DNA from: Erodium maritimum
Lineage: Eukaryota > Streptophyta > Magnoliopsida > Geraniales > Geraniaceae
Direction: 5' to 3'
Length of the DNA: 64,000 nucleotides
Assembly: GCA_963921825.1 (NCBI GenBank)
Contig: OY997592.1
Location: forward strand, 59,664,336 to 59,728,335
Part shown: positions 43,641-56,146 of the stretch, piece by piece
Layout: every line of letters begins with the position of its first letter
Numbering within the stretch: position 1 is the first letter of the stretch
The notes under the pieces: model-generated
The model's input: the letters and a program-made list of their open reading frames with translations, nothing else
Database searches by the model: none
What the model was told of the DNA's origin: nothing
Program-made: the position numbers and the translations under genes

Positions 43641-46600
43641 TCAAGTGATAAACAAGTGATCATTCTCCCTCAAAGCACTCAGTTCATCGACCTCTGAGCC
43701 ATCAGCCAGCAGAATTGTATTTCCCCGTTTGCTGAACTTCTCTGCAATGCCAAATTTTACAAGTTTCAGTATTTTACGTTGCATCTAGTTTAATAAACTT
43801 GTCTGCTGTGTGTATCTTACTACATATTGCCTTATCTTATTGGATCATATAAAATGCTTTATGCAGTTATTGCATTTGAACAATCTGTTAGAGGTGAATC
43901 TTTAAGGAGGTAGTACCTGCTAACTCGAAAAGATCTTGTATGGAATTAGGCAGAAGTATAAGTGTCCCCATCGTGTCTCCCTTAATATTTTCTTTTGGCT
44001 GATGCCCATGGATTATTACCCTTATGGGAGATCTGCTTCGTAATGGACTGGTAGTAGTTTCTGGTGCTCCTGAAAAGTTGTTGCATGAAATCATACAGAT
44101 GAATATGATAATACTTAAGAATCATGTATGATACCTGAAAAGTTTATATTTATGATTATACTAGACCCATGATGACTGATGAGTTAATCCGTGTATGATG
44201 CCTAAAGCTTTGTGGTATATACAATTAGCTGAATCAGCATATACCTTCTTTAGTTGCATCTCCATCGCTACATGAACTTGCAAGATTTTTTGTTTCTTGG
44301 TTAGGTGCTGCTATATCCTACAACAAAACATGTATACACAGATTTTGAAGTGTTTAGCATTATAGAAACTTGGGTTCTTACACCTTCATGGTATAAGTTT
44401 GTCGTAGAAAAGCTAACATGATCAATTGCTTTTAGAGAGCTAACATATGTTTGAAGATGAATATATACCTCTTCATCCAGGTCATCCAGCAACTCTGTCA
44501 GAAATGGTATTCCCATTTGCATTGCTTGATCCAAGCCTTTCAAATGCTGAGTGTAAATGGGTAAGCAAAACACTTTTTTTTTCATTGCTCATACAATTCA
44601 GTCAGGGATAATAGCTAATCTATGAAGACATTGCAACCTCGTTTATCTAAACCATATGTCATATCGCTCCGTCAAATTTATTTGATATCAGTGACTGTAC
44701 TTCCGAATATAACAAGATATATAGTTTTGCGTACCTGGATGAAATTGGACAAAATGATCTTTACATCTTTATCATATTGCTGCACCATTTGCTTGAACTG
44801 ACGGTGACTCATCCGAATGACCTGAGATAGCCTCCCAGTTCTCACTCTAAAAGGTTGCGGGATATTGAGTATCACCCCGATTTCTCCTGCCATGTCTGTT
44901 GATTCTAGTTTCCACAGAATCTGCGAAACGCACATTTGCTTAGTTTGACGTAGATAAAGAACTCGATTTGTTTTATACTAATGATCAGGAATTGATCTGT
45001 GTATGTCTCCAAAATTATCCTAACAAATTTATGCGACATAGCCTGCATTACTACATACTAGCATCATTATCTACTGATAAAATGTCTGATTTCACCTCAT
45101 TCTTCAATGCTGCAATGACGTACCTGTTCTTTTCCACTTTTATATGTTAGCACCTCCTGCGGTTTTGTATAGAATTACTGTATGGAATATGAGAGAATAA
45201 AGGGCACGGGGTTTCGAAAGGAGGGATGCCATACCAATGCTCCAGATACTACAATGTAGAAATCTGTAGGTATCTCGTTTGGTAGAATAATATCAATCTT
45301 TGGCGGAAAATATTCTGCCTTCACCTTTGACACCTGAAACGAGCCATTTGGTAAGTTATAGTATAGAATAATAATCGGTCTTCTTCTATCGGTTTAAGCT
45401 TTTTATTGAGTTGATTCTGCTACAAGGTACAAAACCTGTGGAAAGCCATTAGATACTTGGCATAGCTAGCAATTTTTCAGAATATGTTACTTCTCTTTTT
45501 CTCCATCTACCATTTTCTTCAATATATTATTTCTTCTAACAATGGTATTGTTTTTGCATTGTGATTCAAAGGTATGAGAAGTGTTTTACCAACTGTGTAA
45601 CAAGGTCATCAGATGCTCCTTTGAAGAGGTATGTGCTCGCCACAGTTCCATGGAAAAGATGCTGGGCAATGCTCGATCTTAACGCCTTAGGTAGGTCCTC
45701 TAGCATTTGATTCTGCTTAAGCTCTGCTTTGTTGAACTTGAGCTCCATGTTGGCAAGCATTTGTTCTTCCAAGCCTCGTGGAAGTCCATTCTTGCTTGAA
45801 AAATCTAATATCTTATTGATGGCCGTCCTCTTAAAAATCATTATACAACAGTAGAGATTGAGAGTCATTTAGCAGTTGATGATTTGCATTTATTTCATAA
45901 AACTAGATGTCTCTGTGCAGTGGTTGTGTAGTAACACCCAACCAGATGTAGGAGTTCTTGGGATAATAGCAGAGCTCATGCATGAAGTCCACATAGTTGA
46001 AGACTCACTCTTTATTTTGTACTAAAATGCATCCCCTCACTCATTAGTTATGCTTGTGAGTTCAAATAAAAAATAAGGATAATTGCAAAAAATACCTTGT
46101 AACACCTTTTTTTTGTCGTAGATCAGCCCTCTTCTTTGATAACGCTAAAACAGTGTCATGAACTTGTGTTTTTTTTGCACTTTGTATTAGTATGTCTGTA
46201 AATGACGATATTTTAAATTTAAAAAATGGTATGTAAAAAACAAAAAAATCCAGAATTTTCATCTCATTCCCTTGTTGTTCTGTACAATGAGAGAGAGAGA
46301 GGGAGATGAAAATTTTGGATTATTTTTATTTAAAAAATATAAATAATTGTCATTTAAAATAAAGGGTTAATTGCTGAAAACTACATTATGTATTATCCAC
46401 GCTTTAAACTACCTTTATGTATTGTCCACGTGCGAAAAACTATCCTTATGTATCGTCCACGTTCGTAATTTTAACGGAATATTCCAAATTTTGTAAGTAA
46501 ATGACCGTGGTCAAAAGATAGTGAAGTTTAAAAGCGTGGACAATACATTACGTAGTTTTTTGCATGTGGACAATATATACTAAGTTTTTAGCAATTAACC

Positions 46601-49600
46601 CTAAAATAAATTGCAACAAAAATACAAGTTCTGAGCATTTAGTTTTATCATTATAAAAAATGGTTACTCTTAGTAAAAGATGAATACCTCAGTTTTTTTT
46701 CCTACCAGTTACCCTTAGAGAAATCAGCGAGTCTTCAACTATCAATTTAAACTTTTAGTAGAGTTGGTTCTACAATGTGACATTAGAATCTGGTTGTCCT
46801 TGTGACCTCGCAAGCAAGAGGTGGAATTTTGGAAAGAAGCTAATGACTAAGCAAGCGCATAGGAGGTAGAAATTACTTTGTCGAGTTTTTTGGCAGCACT
46901 GATGACAATGAGTATGGTCATGAGCTCAATCAAGCAAGCAGTGAGGGCAAGGTTGAGAAGCATATGCAGCATGTTAAAGATCTTCTCTCCCGTATTGACA
47001 GCATGCAAGTCTCCATATCCAACAGTGGTGAGTGTCACAACTGAGAAGTACAAGGAGTAGGTGTAACCAAGCCACATGCCTCTCTGCCTGAAATCAAGAA
47101 TTGACCTTCCAATCCATGTGTTTGCAGGGTCGCTGTGACGGACTACCAGCCAGTAGTAAAAGCAACCCGCGCAATGGGCTGCAAAGAGCGTAACCTGCAG
47201 TGAATCGAAGATGCATCTGGTAAGTTGGTCTGTTCTTGGGTTTGTGGCTCATTTTTGTTGCCTCACACCATACACATGAACACCTTCATAGGAATGTCCA
47301 AGTATCCACATAGAATGTGAAGCTTGTACAAAGGTGATATAGTCTTTTAAAGTCAAACTAACGTTCCAACAAATGTTTCCTGAATTTAACTCTGTCTATA
47401 ACCCACACATGAGCAAAGAGGTGACCCCCTATATGATTGATCTTTGTTGCTTTGGTGGGGTCTGCGGTAGGGATGCAATTCTGTGTTGGTACCGCATCCT
47501 GTTTCTTTCGGTTCTTTTGGTTTGGCGTAAGTTTCGTTATTGAGTTGCAGGATTCCTTTGGTTTCGGCTTTGTATTGTTTGGGTTTTTAGACTGGTGGGT
47601 CTGTTTTTTCGTTCTGCTTTCTAGTCCTTGTTTCTAGTTGTCCTGTGGTTGGATGGTCATATCCACTTGTTGTACTGTGATTTCTATAGTTCGTGGTTCT
47701 AGTTTGTTTTCGTACAGACTGTCTATATTCTTTTTCGAGAATAAGGCCTTATAAAACTTCTCTGATTAATTTTTTTTACATATTCTTGGTATACAATACT
47801 TGTAACAAATGATTTTTGTTGTTGTTTAATTTAAGTTTGGAGATGGGGTTTGGGAAACTCACACAAGCTAGTTTTACAGTTCTAGTCCAGAAGTAGCTGA
47901 ACTTTGTGTCTCTCTCCAGCCTGGTGGAAAGAAGAAGAAGAAAAAGGTAATGGTTGTAATTTAGTGTTGACTTTTGGATTTTTCATGTCTATGACATAAC
48001 AAACAATACTCATGGTAATGGTAATGGCGAGGGAAGGTACCTTGTGAAGAGTTCTGTGACACGCCAGAGCTGCCAAAGTCGGAGCAAGCTGAGGAAGCTG
48101 AAGGTATGGCTTTTATTTGTTTTGCCTGTAAATGTTTTGTACATTACCTGAAATGGAATAACTGAAGCTACGTCCATTGCCAACCAGAATCTTCCTACAT
48201 ACCTGTTCACAGATAGTTTGAGAAAAGAAAAACAATGATTAGGAAGCTCTAGCCTCTAGCTCAAACTGGCTTTATTTTGTTCTAATTTAATCTCTCGATT
48301 ATCTAAACTGTTTGGATTTAGTCTCTGTCTCTGTACGGTCTGAACTGCACAGACTCGAGAGTCTAAACTGCAATAATTTAAATAGATGGAACACAAATAG
48401 AACGAAACTAAAATTTAAGACTCTATCAAACGATAGCGATAGTTTGAAGATTAAATTGGAATAAAACAGAGTTCGGGGAATAACTCAAAACAACTTTGTG
48501 GATTATTTTATAGATATCATATGTCTTTTATTTTTTATTTTTTTACAATTCCGTGGTTTAGCTTTCGGTCGAAATAAACTGTTCTAAAACTGTAAAAAAA
48601 AATCCAAACAAAACTCTCGTTTTAATAAAATTTAGATATTTTTAAACAATTATTATCCTTAATGTCAAATAAGATTAGACTTCAATAATTGAGTTTAATT
48701 TTTTTTTTTTTAAAGTTGGTTTGCATGAAATAAATTAAAAGAATATGGACTTCATCTAAGAGACTCTAATCTATTGAAAATAAAGTTTAACTTAGAAGAT
48801 GGTCGGTTCTTGTTTTTTTGGTTGGTTTTCTGTCCAAAAACTATCAGTTTTTTAGTTTTTACGGTTTTTTCCTCGTCCCTATCCTTGACCCATTAATATT
48901 AGGTTGGGTTGAAAATTTTCTGAAACCAATATGACCTCAAAATCTTGTATTGTTTCATATTCCATATATAAAAATTAAAATGTATTTGTATCCTTTTTTG
49001 AAATAGATTATTTTTGGTGTCTGAGAGCATCTCCGATGACAATAGCTTATGTAGTTATTTGATACTTTTTTCTTTAAACAACTACTTCTTACTACTACCC
49101 TTTCCAATGTCTCCAATGGATAGGTTGAATAGTAGTTGTTAATAGTAGTTGTTTTGGTGTAGTAACAAGAACAAATAGCCAAAAAATACCTTCAATCTTG
49201 TAGGATCCTACCACTAATACGCCCTCCTCAAATATTATTGTTTTAATGTTTCTCTCTTCAAAATGATTGCAACGACACCTAAACCATGACTGTTAGCCGG
49301 CCATTACAGTTGCTCCAAAGGTTTATTTATTTTCTTGAAATCGGGATAGGGAGGTTCTCTATCTCCCGTCTCATTCCCACTTCAAAATAGAAACATATTT
49401 CCTAGTCATGTATAAGAAATGTAAGACAAACTAGTGAAATGTTGGGTTGCAAATACCTAGTAGCAATCTTGTTGTGATCATCGACAAGGAGATAAGTGGA
49501 TTCATCCAAGTAAGCGACAAAGAAAGTGAGGATGATATCAACCGCCAAGAAGGCATCAATGACCAAATCCGCCGGCTTGAGAAATCCCGTGGCCACCTCC

Positions 49601-50021
49601 TTGAACGCTAGTTCAAATGGGGAAGCCCACCCTGAGTATATCACTAGCACCACCAACCATGTCTGCCACCACCTGCATTCCCCGTCATTGTGTAGATTTA
49701 CTTATCATATCTGATTTGATTGATCAAGACGAATATTATCTTTTATGTGATTTGATATATATTGAGTTCTAGAGTCATTTGTTTGTAAGTGTATATGAGG
49801 AAGACATTATGTTACAAATTAGATGTAGAATTATCGACATAAAAGACTGACCTATAGCGCCGATCATAAGGAACGATAACATATTTCTTCATTCCAACAT
49901 ATGCTTCATCCACCATGTGAGTTCCAAACGCCGGTAAGATACTCCTAGAAAGAGACGGAATATTCTTGCCCGATCGCTTCTGGTCGAACAATGGCAGGGA
50001 CGGCGACAAAAACGTGGCCAT
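43641..50021 (-). CDS. KAT3: KC1/KAT3-type Shaker K+ channel regulatory subunit, 13 exons, 628 residues
   Basis: Exons: 49852-50021, 49457-49672, 48041-48202, 47863-47920, 46877-47194, 45590-45829, 45235-45333, 45124-45156, 44735-44920, 44469-44546, 44245-44317, 43917-44069, 43641-43741; frames and GT-AG borders all agree. S1-S4 lie in about residues 58-183, a pore with [12 protein letters not shown] (GYGD at 261-264), S6, C-linker, a cyclic-nucleotide-binding-like domain (about 385-495) and a C-terminal KHA domain ending [20 protein letters not shown]. It matches Arabidopsis KC1/KAT3 best from memory; those subunits are electrically silent and tune AKT1/KAT1 at the plasma membrane. Oddities: S4 reads LRLWQLWRV rather than LRLWRLRRV, and the usual MTNLVV after S6 reads MTILIV (293-299 region). 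Introns hold several MITEs. Confidence 0.9.
46200..46357. repeat. Imperfect inverted repeat (hairpin) in channel-gene intron 5
   Basis: CAGAATTTTCATCTCATTCCC (about 46250-46270) faces GGGAGATGAAAATTTTGGAT (about 46300-46319), and the similarity spreads outward for about 50 bp per arm around a GAGAGAGAGA loop. Probably a decayed MITE adjoining the one at 46364. Confidence 0.45.
46364..46601. mobile_element. MITE with perfect 9-bp target duplication in channel-gene intron 5
   Basis: Ends GGGTTAATTGCTGAAAACTA and GGGTTAATTGCTAAAAACTT (complement) are inverted repeats. TAAAATAAA occurs at 46355-46363 and 46602-46610. Inside, GTATTGTCCACG-type phrases recur. The 9-bp duplication fits a Mutator-like origin. 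Confidence 0.85.
49023..49317. mobile_element. MITE in channel-gene intron 2
   Basis: Left end GAGAGCATCTCCGATGAC and right end (complement) TTTGGAGCAACTGTAATGG are weak inverted repeats. The interior is homologous, in reverse, to 33900-34085. No clean target duplication was seen. Confidence 0.55.
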
Positions 50022-50406
50022 GTTAGCGTGACGTTTCTTGTTTCCTTGCCTTTGCGGATTGGAGTTTTAATGGTGTTTTTGGCTAGTGTAAGGTGATGAA
50101 CGTATAAGGTGTCATGGCATGTGTAAATTGTAATGTACTACTTCCATTTCCTTCTACAATATCTTAAAGTCAAACTCATAATAAACTCACCGGCTGGCCT
50201 CAATCTATACATAGATCAGAGGTTCGATTTTCAACTTCTGATCTAAGGTTCGCACATTTATTATAAGAAAAAGGATATCACATTTTGCAACTTTATATTT
50301 TGAATGGTAATCATGTTATAATCTTAATTTTTTATTGAATAAATAATCTTGAATTTTTTTATATCAACATTAATAACGTTGTGATATTTTCGTATGAAAT
50401 GCCTAA

Positions 50407-51452
50407 GAGCATCCACAACGCTCATCGTCGGCACTGGCGGGGAGGTGTTGGTGGTGAGCATTAAAATAATATTTGTTTGTCTCCCTGCCCGCTCACCGCC
50501 GACGGGAAATGCCAGCAGCCTATAGTGGGAGATTTTTTTACCGGCGGGGAGCTATCAGCGTTGTGAAATTAAAATAATAATTACCTTTGAGCTTCGCAGT
50601 TTTTGTCGCCTTCTGACCCATAGGCTGCTTGTACACTGGTGAGCAATCGGACATCCTCGTGGTGCACTTACTGTCCTCCTCAGGCGTATCTTTACGAGTA
50701 CGCTTTCCCGAGTCGGTAGATGGCTCGAAATTACTCGCCGGTGTGCCTTCGGCTTCACCCTCGTCTATGTCGACGACAAAATTTTTAGTCGTCCACTTGT
50801 GCTCGTTTCTGACGAGCCTCCACCAATGTTTCCACACAAATGGAGTCTTTTCTTTCTTCAAGTACATTTCCTCGGCCAATACCGTGACTTCATCATCGGA
50901 ATGACCGCTCTTGTGGTCATTCAGACACCGTGTTTGGTAACCCTGGAACTTCGTCACTTTAGGATTCACTTGGCCCCAATGGTCTTTATACTGCTTCGTG
51001 GTCTTCTTGGATCATCCGGTCCACGCACAGAAGCGACTTCTTCGGCGATGGCCCCCCAATTTTTCATGTTATGCTTCGCATTCCCGTGAATTGAATAGTA
51101 GGAATGGTGCATCCAAGCACGAACAAGACGCTCATCCTCATCGACAATCCACAATATTCGCCTTAGTTTTGCTTTAGGTTGTTGGCTGATACCGGCGGAT
51201 ACACGTGGCAAGGCGCCTTAGCCAGCGCCTTGCCACGTGTCGCCAACATGTGAAGGTCCAACGGCTGGCGCAATCAACGAGATGGAACAGCTCTCAATGC
51301 CAGCGGTAATTGCTGGCGTCGAGCTAACATGCTACTTTCCTCGCCAGCACTGAAAAAAGTTACTCCCCGCCAGCTCACCGCCTGCTCCACGCTGTTGACT
51401 GCTCACTACCAGCACCTCACCGGCAGCTCACCGTCCACCACTGTGGATGCTC
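50407..51452. mobile_element. PIF/Harbinger-type element (1,046 bp) carrying only ORF1
   Basis: Ends GAGCATCCACAACGCTCATC and GAGCATCCACAGTGGTGGAC (complement) share the first 11 bases, with TAA target duplications at 50404-50406 and 51453-51455: the 3-bp T-A-A duplication is diagnostic for this superfamily. It encodes a Myb/SANT-like ORF1 on the minus strand but no DDE transposase. Confidence 0.85.
50538..51211 (-). pseudogene. Harbinger ORF1 (Myb/SANT-like DNA-binding accessory protein), one frameshift
   Basis: The first frame (51211-50966) has WIVDEDERLVRAWMHHS and NWGAIAEEVAS, a SANT/trihelix start. The second (50969-50538) continues VTKFQGYQTRCLND...TPFVWKHWWRLVRNEHKW, the usual C-terminal part. 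A single missing base near 50970 splits them: one extra base would restore the expected K-T-x-W-G-x-V-N join. In Harbinger transposons this protein helps bring the transposase to the ends. In plant databases such ORFs are often mislabelled as glutathione S-transferase T3-like. The C-terminus is shorter than usual and runs into the TIR. Confidence 0.7.
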
Positions 51453-51614
51453 TAAGTTACCTTTTCTACCGTAACAAAAACAAAAAGTAGTCAAAGTCGC
51501 AAAATGATGCTTTTTGAAAGTACAAAGTTGTAGCATGACATGTATGTCTGTTTTTGGATGAACTCCGTTAGTTTTAATAACACTTATATAAAAAAGTTTA
51601 AGGCAATGTCATTA

Positions 51615-53109
51615 GGCTACACACAATGGCGTCAAAATGGCGTGTTGTTTGGGCGCCGAGTCCGAAGTGGCGTTAGAAAAAGGCATCGAATCTGAGTGGC
51701 TACGTATGGTCTGCGTCGAATCTGCGAAAGCGCAGATTCGACGTCGAGGGTCTTGTAGACTCAGCGACCCGTCGAATCGACGGATACGGGGCCCAGCAGT
51801 ATTGTGGCCAGCGAACCAGCGTGTGCCGCGTGGCACGAATCTGCGTTAAATACACCACCGCTTCGTCTTCAAACCCTAATTCTCTCAACCCATTTCTTCG
51901 ACTTCCGATAGTTATCGCCGAAATTCCATACCTTCTGACGTCCTCTTCCTAACCTGACGCCGCCACCGATGTTTCTGCCACCCCCTATTTTATAGGATCG
52001 TCGTGAAGGTGTCTCCACCGCTGTTTCTCCATCGGCCTTACTTTGCCACTGCCTCCTCTCTTTTTCTCGTGTATCTACCGCCCAAATCACCTCCCATGGC
52101 TGCTGGCAATCCTCTCCGAGGCTCTTCCCCGATGCCGGGGTGGAGTTTGAGTTGCCCATACCACTGCCAACCAGAACCGGGAACTCAAATCTCGTCCATG
52201 ATCTTGTACGCACGGATGAACGTCATCCCGCCGACAATGATACGCATGTATCGGAAATGGAGTCGGCCTAAGGAATCTGCCTTGGTGTGTGCATGGCTCA
52301 GACAGGCGGGTGAAGGTGGTGACGAATCCGCAATCAAAGATAGCAAGTGAGCCGCCAAAGGGTTGGAAAGAATAAGCTAGTCCTTTTGCAATAGAGGAAA
52401 GAGGACCTTGAGATGACGGAGGAGCTGAAATTGTGGTTGCAGTTGTGGTAAGAATAGTCATCTCGGGCAATAGCCGAAGGTCGTCATCCCACGATACAAG
52501 ACGGTCAACCTTTGGCAAAACAGGATGACGGAGGAAGGGACGGTGGAGGACCTGTAATTCTTTTTGGACGTGTAATATGTTGGACAACTTTAAATTGTCT
52601 CTTAGTTGGCGATAATAAAAAATGACGAGTGACGTTGGTTACCTCACGACATTGCTTCAACACACAACAATTTGAAGTAATGACATATGGAAATTCATGT
52701 CACTTGCCATCTTTGATTACGAAATACCGAGAAAACAATTTGAAGTTGTCCGTCATATTACACCCCCAAACCGATTACTCGAGTCCGGGAAGGTGGTTTG
52801 CGATAGCACTAGTAGTCAGTTTGCACGTGCAATGTGATGACATCGATTTGAACATATAAATAAATGTATTTTGATCGGATCGGGTCTTCTTGCATTTTGA
52901 TAAACACATCGATTTGAACATGTTTTTTATTTTAATTCTACACAATAGACTTGGATTAGACTGAATCGGTATATTCCCATTGTGATACGATTTCAAATAG
53001 ACCCACGAATCGGGTCTAATTCATTCGTGGGGTCCACTCATTTTCCAAAAAAAATAGCCTCAATAGACCGGAATGAGACTGAATCGGTCTAATTCCATTG
53101 TGGATAGTC
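51615..53109. mobile_element. Harbinger-type element (1.5 kb), TTA target duplication, no known transposase
   Basis: Ends GGCTACACACAATGG and GACTATCCACAATGG (complement) form short inverted repeats flanked by TTA at 51612-51614 and 53110-53112. Inside, minus frames of 166 codons (52087-52587) and 114 codons (51869-52213) and a plus frame of 115 codons (52003-52350) overlap without known domains. Subterminal AATCGGTCTAATTCC-type phrases recur near the right end. Confidence 0.6.
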
Positions 53110-53329
53110 TTATACGGTTTTAAGTTAAAAGCTGCAACAAGAAATAGACTGAATTGGACCCAGATTAGACCGTGATGCGTGGCTTAATCTTTTGGACGTT
53201 ACAATGGAAATTAGACTCTGATAAGACCATATATCGGTGACGTATAGCGTTTCGCGTGTTTTTATTGAAATGTTCATGGAAAGAATGTAAAAAAATCGGC
53301 CGACTATAATTGTTCGACTTCCAGGTACA

Positions 53330-53880
53330 TTACAAAGATAAAAAAATTCTTTGACTTCACAAGCTCCGCGAATTCCTCTTCCGCTTGCCTAATTTAGTCG
53401 TTCTTTGTTGATACGAATTTGGTGGATTGTCATACGTATTGTTGTAATTCTCTGGTGGAATGTTGTTAGGTTGTGCGATAAAATGATCAACCTCCTCAAC
53501 ATCTTGAAACGTATATAACGTGCATTAATATTCACAAGGCCAAGTACAAAGATCACATTTTGGTATTATCAAAACACACAGAACAATATATTAGACCAAC
53601 CTTGAAATCTTCTTCTGTATGCCATGGAGAAAAATTTGACGGGTTGCCAAATCTTTGGGATCTATGTCGGAGGTATCCTTGTCTTGGAGTAACCCAACCA
53701 GTCTTAGCGTACCCCGAGGTTGTCCTAGCTCCCAGTTTAGATTCGCTGTATCGACTTCTTCGAATGCTACCGTAGTATCCCCCTCCAAACATTTCAATAG
53801 AACAGTTCGATAATTTAAGCACTTTATATTTTGCTTTATATCATGTTTTGTGTCCCATGATGTTAGGACCGTCATTCTTG
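53330..53880 (-). other. Unidentified minus-strand coding-like relic
   Basis: Overlapping minus frames (53591-53875 and 53553-53822), plus a third downstream rich in N, P and Y (about 53520-53350) that ends near a run of basic residues, suggest a decayed gene. It may be the N-terminal part of a transposon ORF1, but no motif allows a call. Confidence 0.25.
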
Positions 53881-53884
53881 CTAT

Positions 53885-54525
53885 GGTTTGTTTTGTGTTT
53901 GGTTTGTCTACTATGGATTGGACTTTTTATAATCTATGAAATATTCGTGTTTCCCTTACAAAATCTGGAATAAAATGGACTTTTTTTGAAATGAAAATAA
54001 AACGGACTTTTAAATGAGGTCTCAAAAATATGCATATATTTTTCTAAAATTTTGAAATGATTTTTTGTCTCATAAATTTGTATATAAAAACGATCTCAAT
54101 ACATAATTGAGCTTGTAAAGTGTCTTAAGATTAATTTTATACAATATAATTTTATCTTTAATTATGACATTTTGGACAATTTTTACAGAATCCCTTTTAA
54201 TCTCCGAACACATGAGACTGGTTCTGGGCTTTGTAAGGATAAAGTGGCTCATTTATTTAAATCAACACAATGTAACATATAGATTTTATTAATTTTCTAA
54301 AATTGGTTACGTATATTAAATTAGAGTTGAGCTATAAATTATAATTGACCGATGGAGCATAGTCTTCAACCACCACATTTTAATAAGTCCGACCCTACCT
54401 TTAGGTTAATGCAGGAGCCTGTTGATTCAATACTTTCTTTTAGGCTATGCAATGAGAAACACCTTCTTTAAATGGCTTCTTCGCAGTTTTGGTCAAGTCC
54501 ATATGGAAATGAACCAATACATAAT
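53885..54525. other. 3' flanking stretch of the ZFYVE26-like gene, nothing recognised
   Basis: AT-rich sequence just downstream of the stop codon at 54526. It should hold the 3' UTR and polyadenylation signals, but no feature stands out. Confidence 0.45.
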
Positions 54526-56080
54526 TTACGTGCACTGAGCCAACCATTGTTTGCACAGGTCCAGGACAGGGAGTGAATTTGCATGTAGTGCCTGCACAAA
54601 GGATTCAATATACTCAACTTCAGAGAGACTATATTTATCTACTTTTAAAATCCGATTATATATCGAGTTAGGCTTCACAACTAATTGTGTGTGACCCTCA
54701 ACTTATATAACTCATTTAAGACTCGACTTCTAAACACGAGGCTCAATCGACATCTCATTTTCATATAGATTGGAGACCACGTGATGAGACGTGTAAGACT
54801 GGACATGTACATGTAAAATCATATAGATTGGAGACCACGTGATGAGACGTGTAAGACTGGACATGTACATGTAAAATCATATTCAACTACATTATAGCTA
54901 TGTGAACTCTTAATAGTAAGACTATATACCGGGTCAGACTCTACGGTATGGTATTATGTGTTGGATAAGGTATTGATAGCAGAAGGTAAAGAGAAAATTA
55001 CTGCAAACCTGATGTGCTACATATTGAACATCAGCCACGCTCCCACTTCGAGAAGCAATTTGGAAAGCAGCCTTCAAACGACCACATCCCACACAAGCCA
55101 GCACCTTCCTGAAACATAAGTTGAGAACGTGAAAAATAGAGAGCATAAATTTGTATCATTATGAATAGAGAAAACTCAAACTGATGATGGGCTAACCCAA
55201 GCTCTGGTACTATGTTAATGACCTATCCAATTCAAATAATCAATCTGATGAATAGTTATCAAGTGGTCACCAAATCTACATGAGACGATTCTACAAAGTA
55301 TATATACCCTATCATTACCTGTGGTTGCTCGTTAACATGTCAATTAAGCGGTCAGGGCGTTCTTTGTGTTTATATGAGTAAACGTTTATAGCGGCCCCCA
55401 AGACCTGCATTATCCAGATGTTATAAACATTAATCACGTTTATTCAATAAAACATCAGCTATTATAAGTAAACCAGACACAGTTCTTGTTGCCTGGAACT
55501 GGAAAAGGTTTGTTCCAGCTCTACTTGCTGTTTCATGAATTTTTGCGAGTACTATGCTATTTAGTTTCTGTTTGTTTCAGAGATTGTACAAAATCAACTA
55601 AGTGAGATATTTTTTGGGGTCTTGTTCTTTGTTTTCCCAACAAAAGTAGGGATGGAAAAAAAATTCCCAGGTAGGGATTGGGTTGGGGATGGAACACAAA
55701 ACCCACTATAGAAAAGACGTGTAAGAACTGAACGCTGTTACCTGGTCCCAGTCGTCATCATCAATTGTGCCCTTAATGTTTCTAAAGAACTCTGTCAATT
55801 GATTGCCTTTCTTTTTCTCAGCTAGTGCTGAAGCAACACCAGCATATATATCAACAGCTGCAAGGCAATGCCCAAGTAGATAACACAGAACATAAGTAGC
55901 AAAATTATCATAAAGATGATATAACAGTTTTTTTTTAATGATGTTTAAAACAATACCAGGTAGATTGAATTCGTAGATCACTTGGAAAGCCAAATCAAAA
56001 TTCTTCTCAACAAGAGTCTCAGCAACCACACACCTTCTCCTGAAAAGAAACAAATAGGAAGAAGAAAAAACCGTCTTTTT

Positions 56081-56146
<66 letters not shown>

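Noticed and set aside
47430-47770. TG- and TTT-rich stretch in channel-gene intron 4 resembling a LINE 3' end
   Set aside because: No poly(A) tract or target duplication found; not enough for a call.
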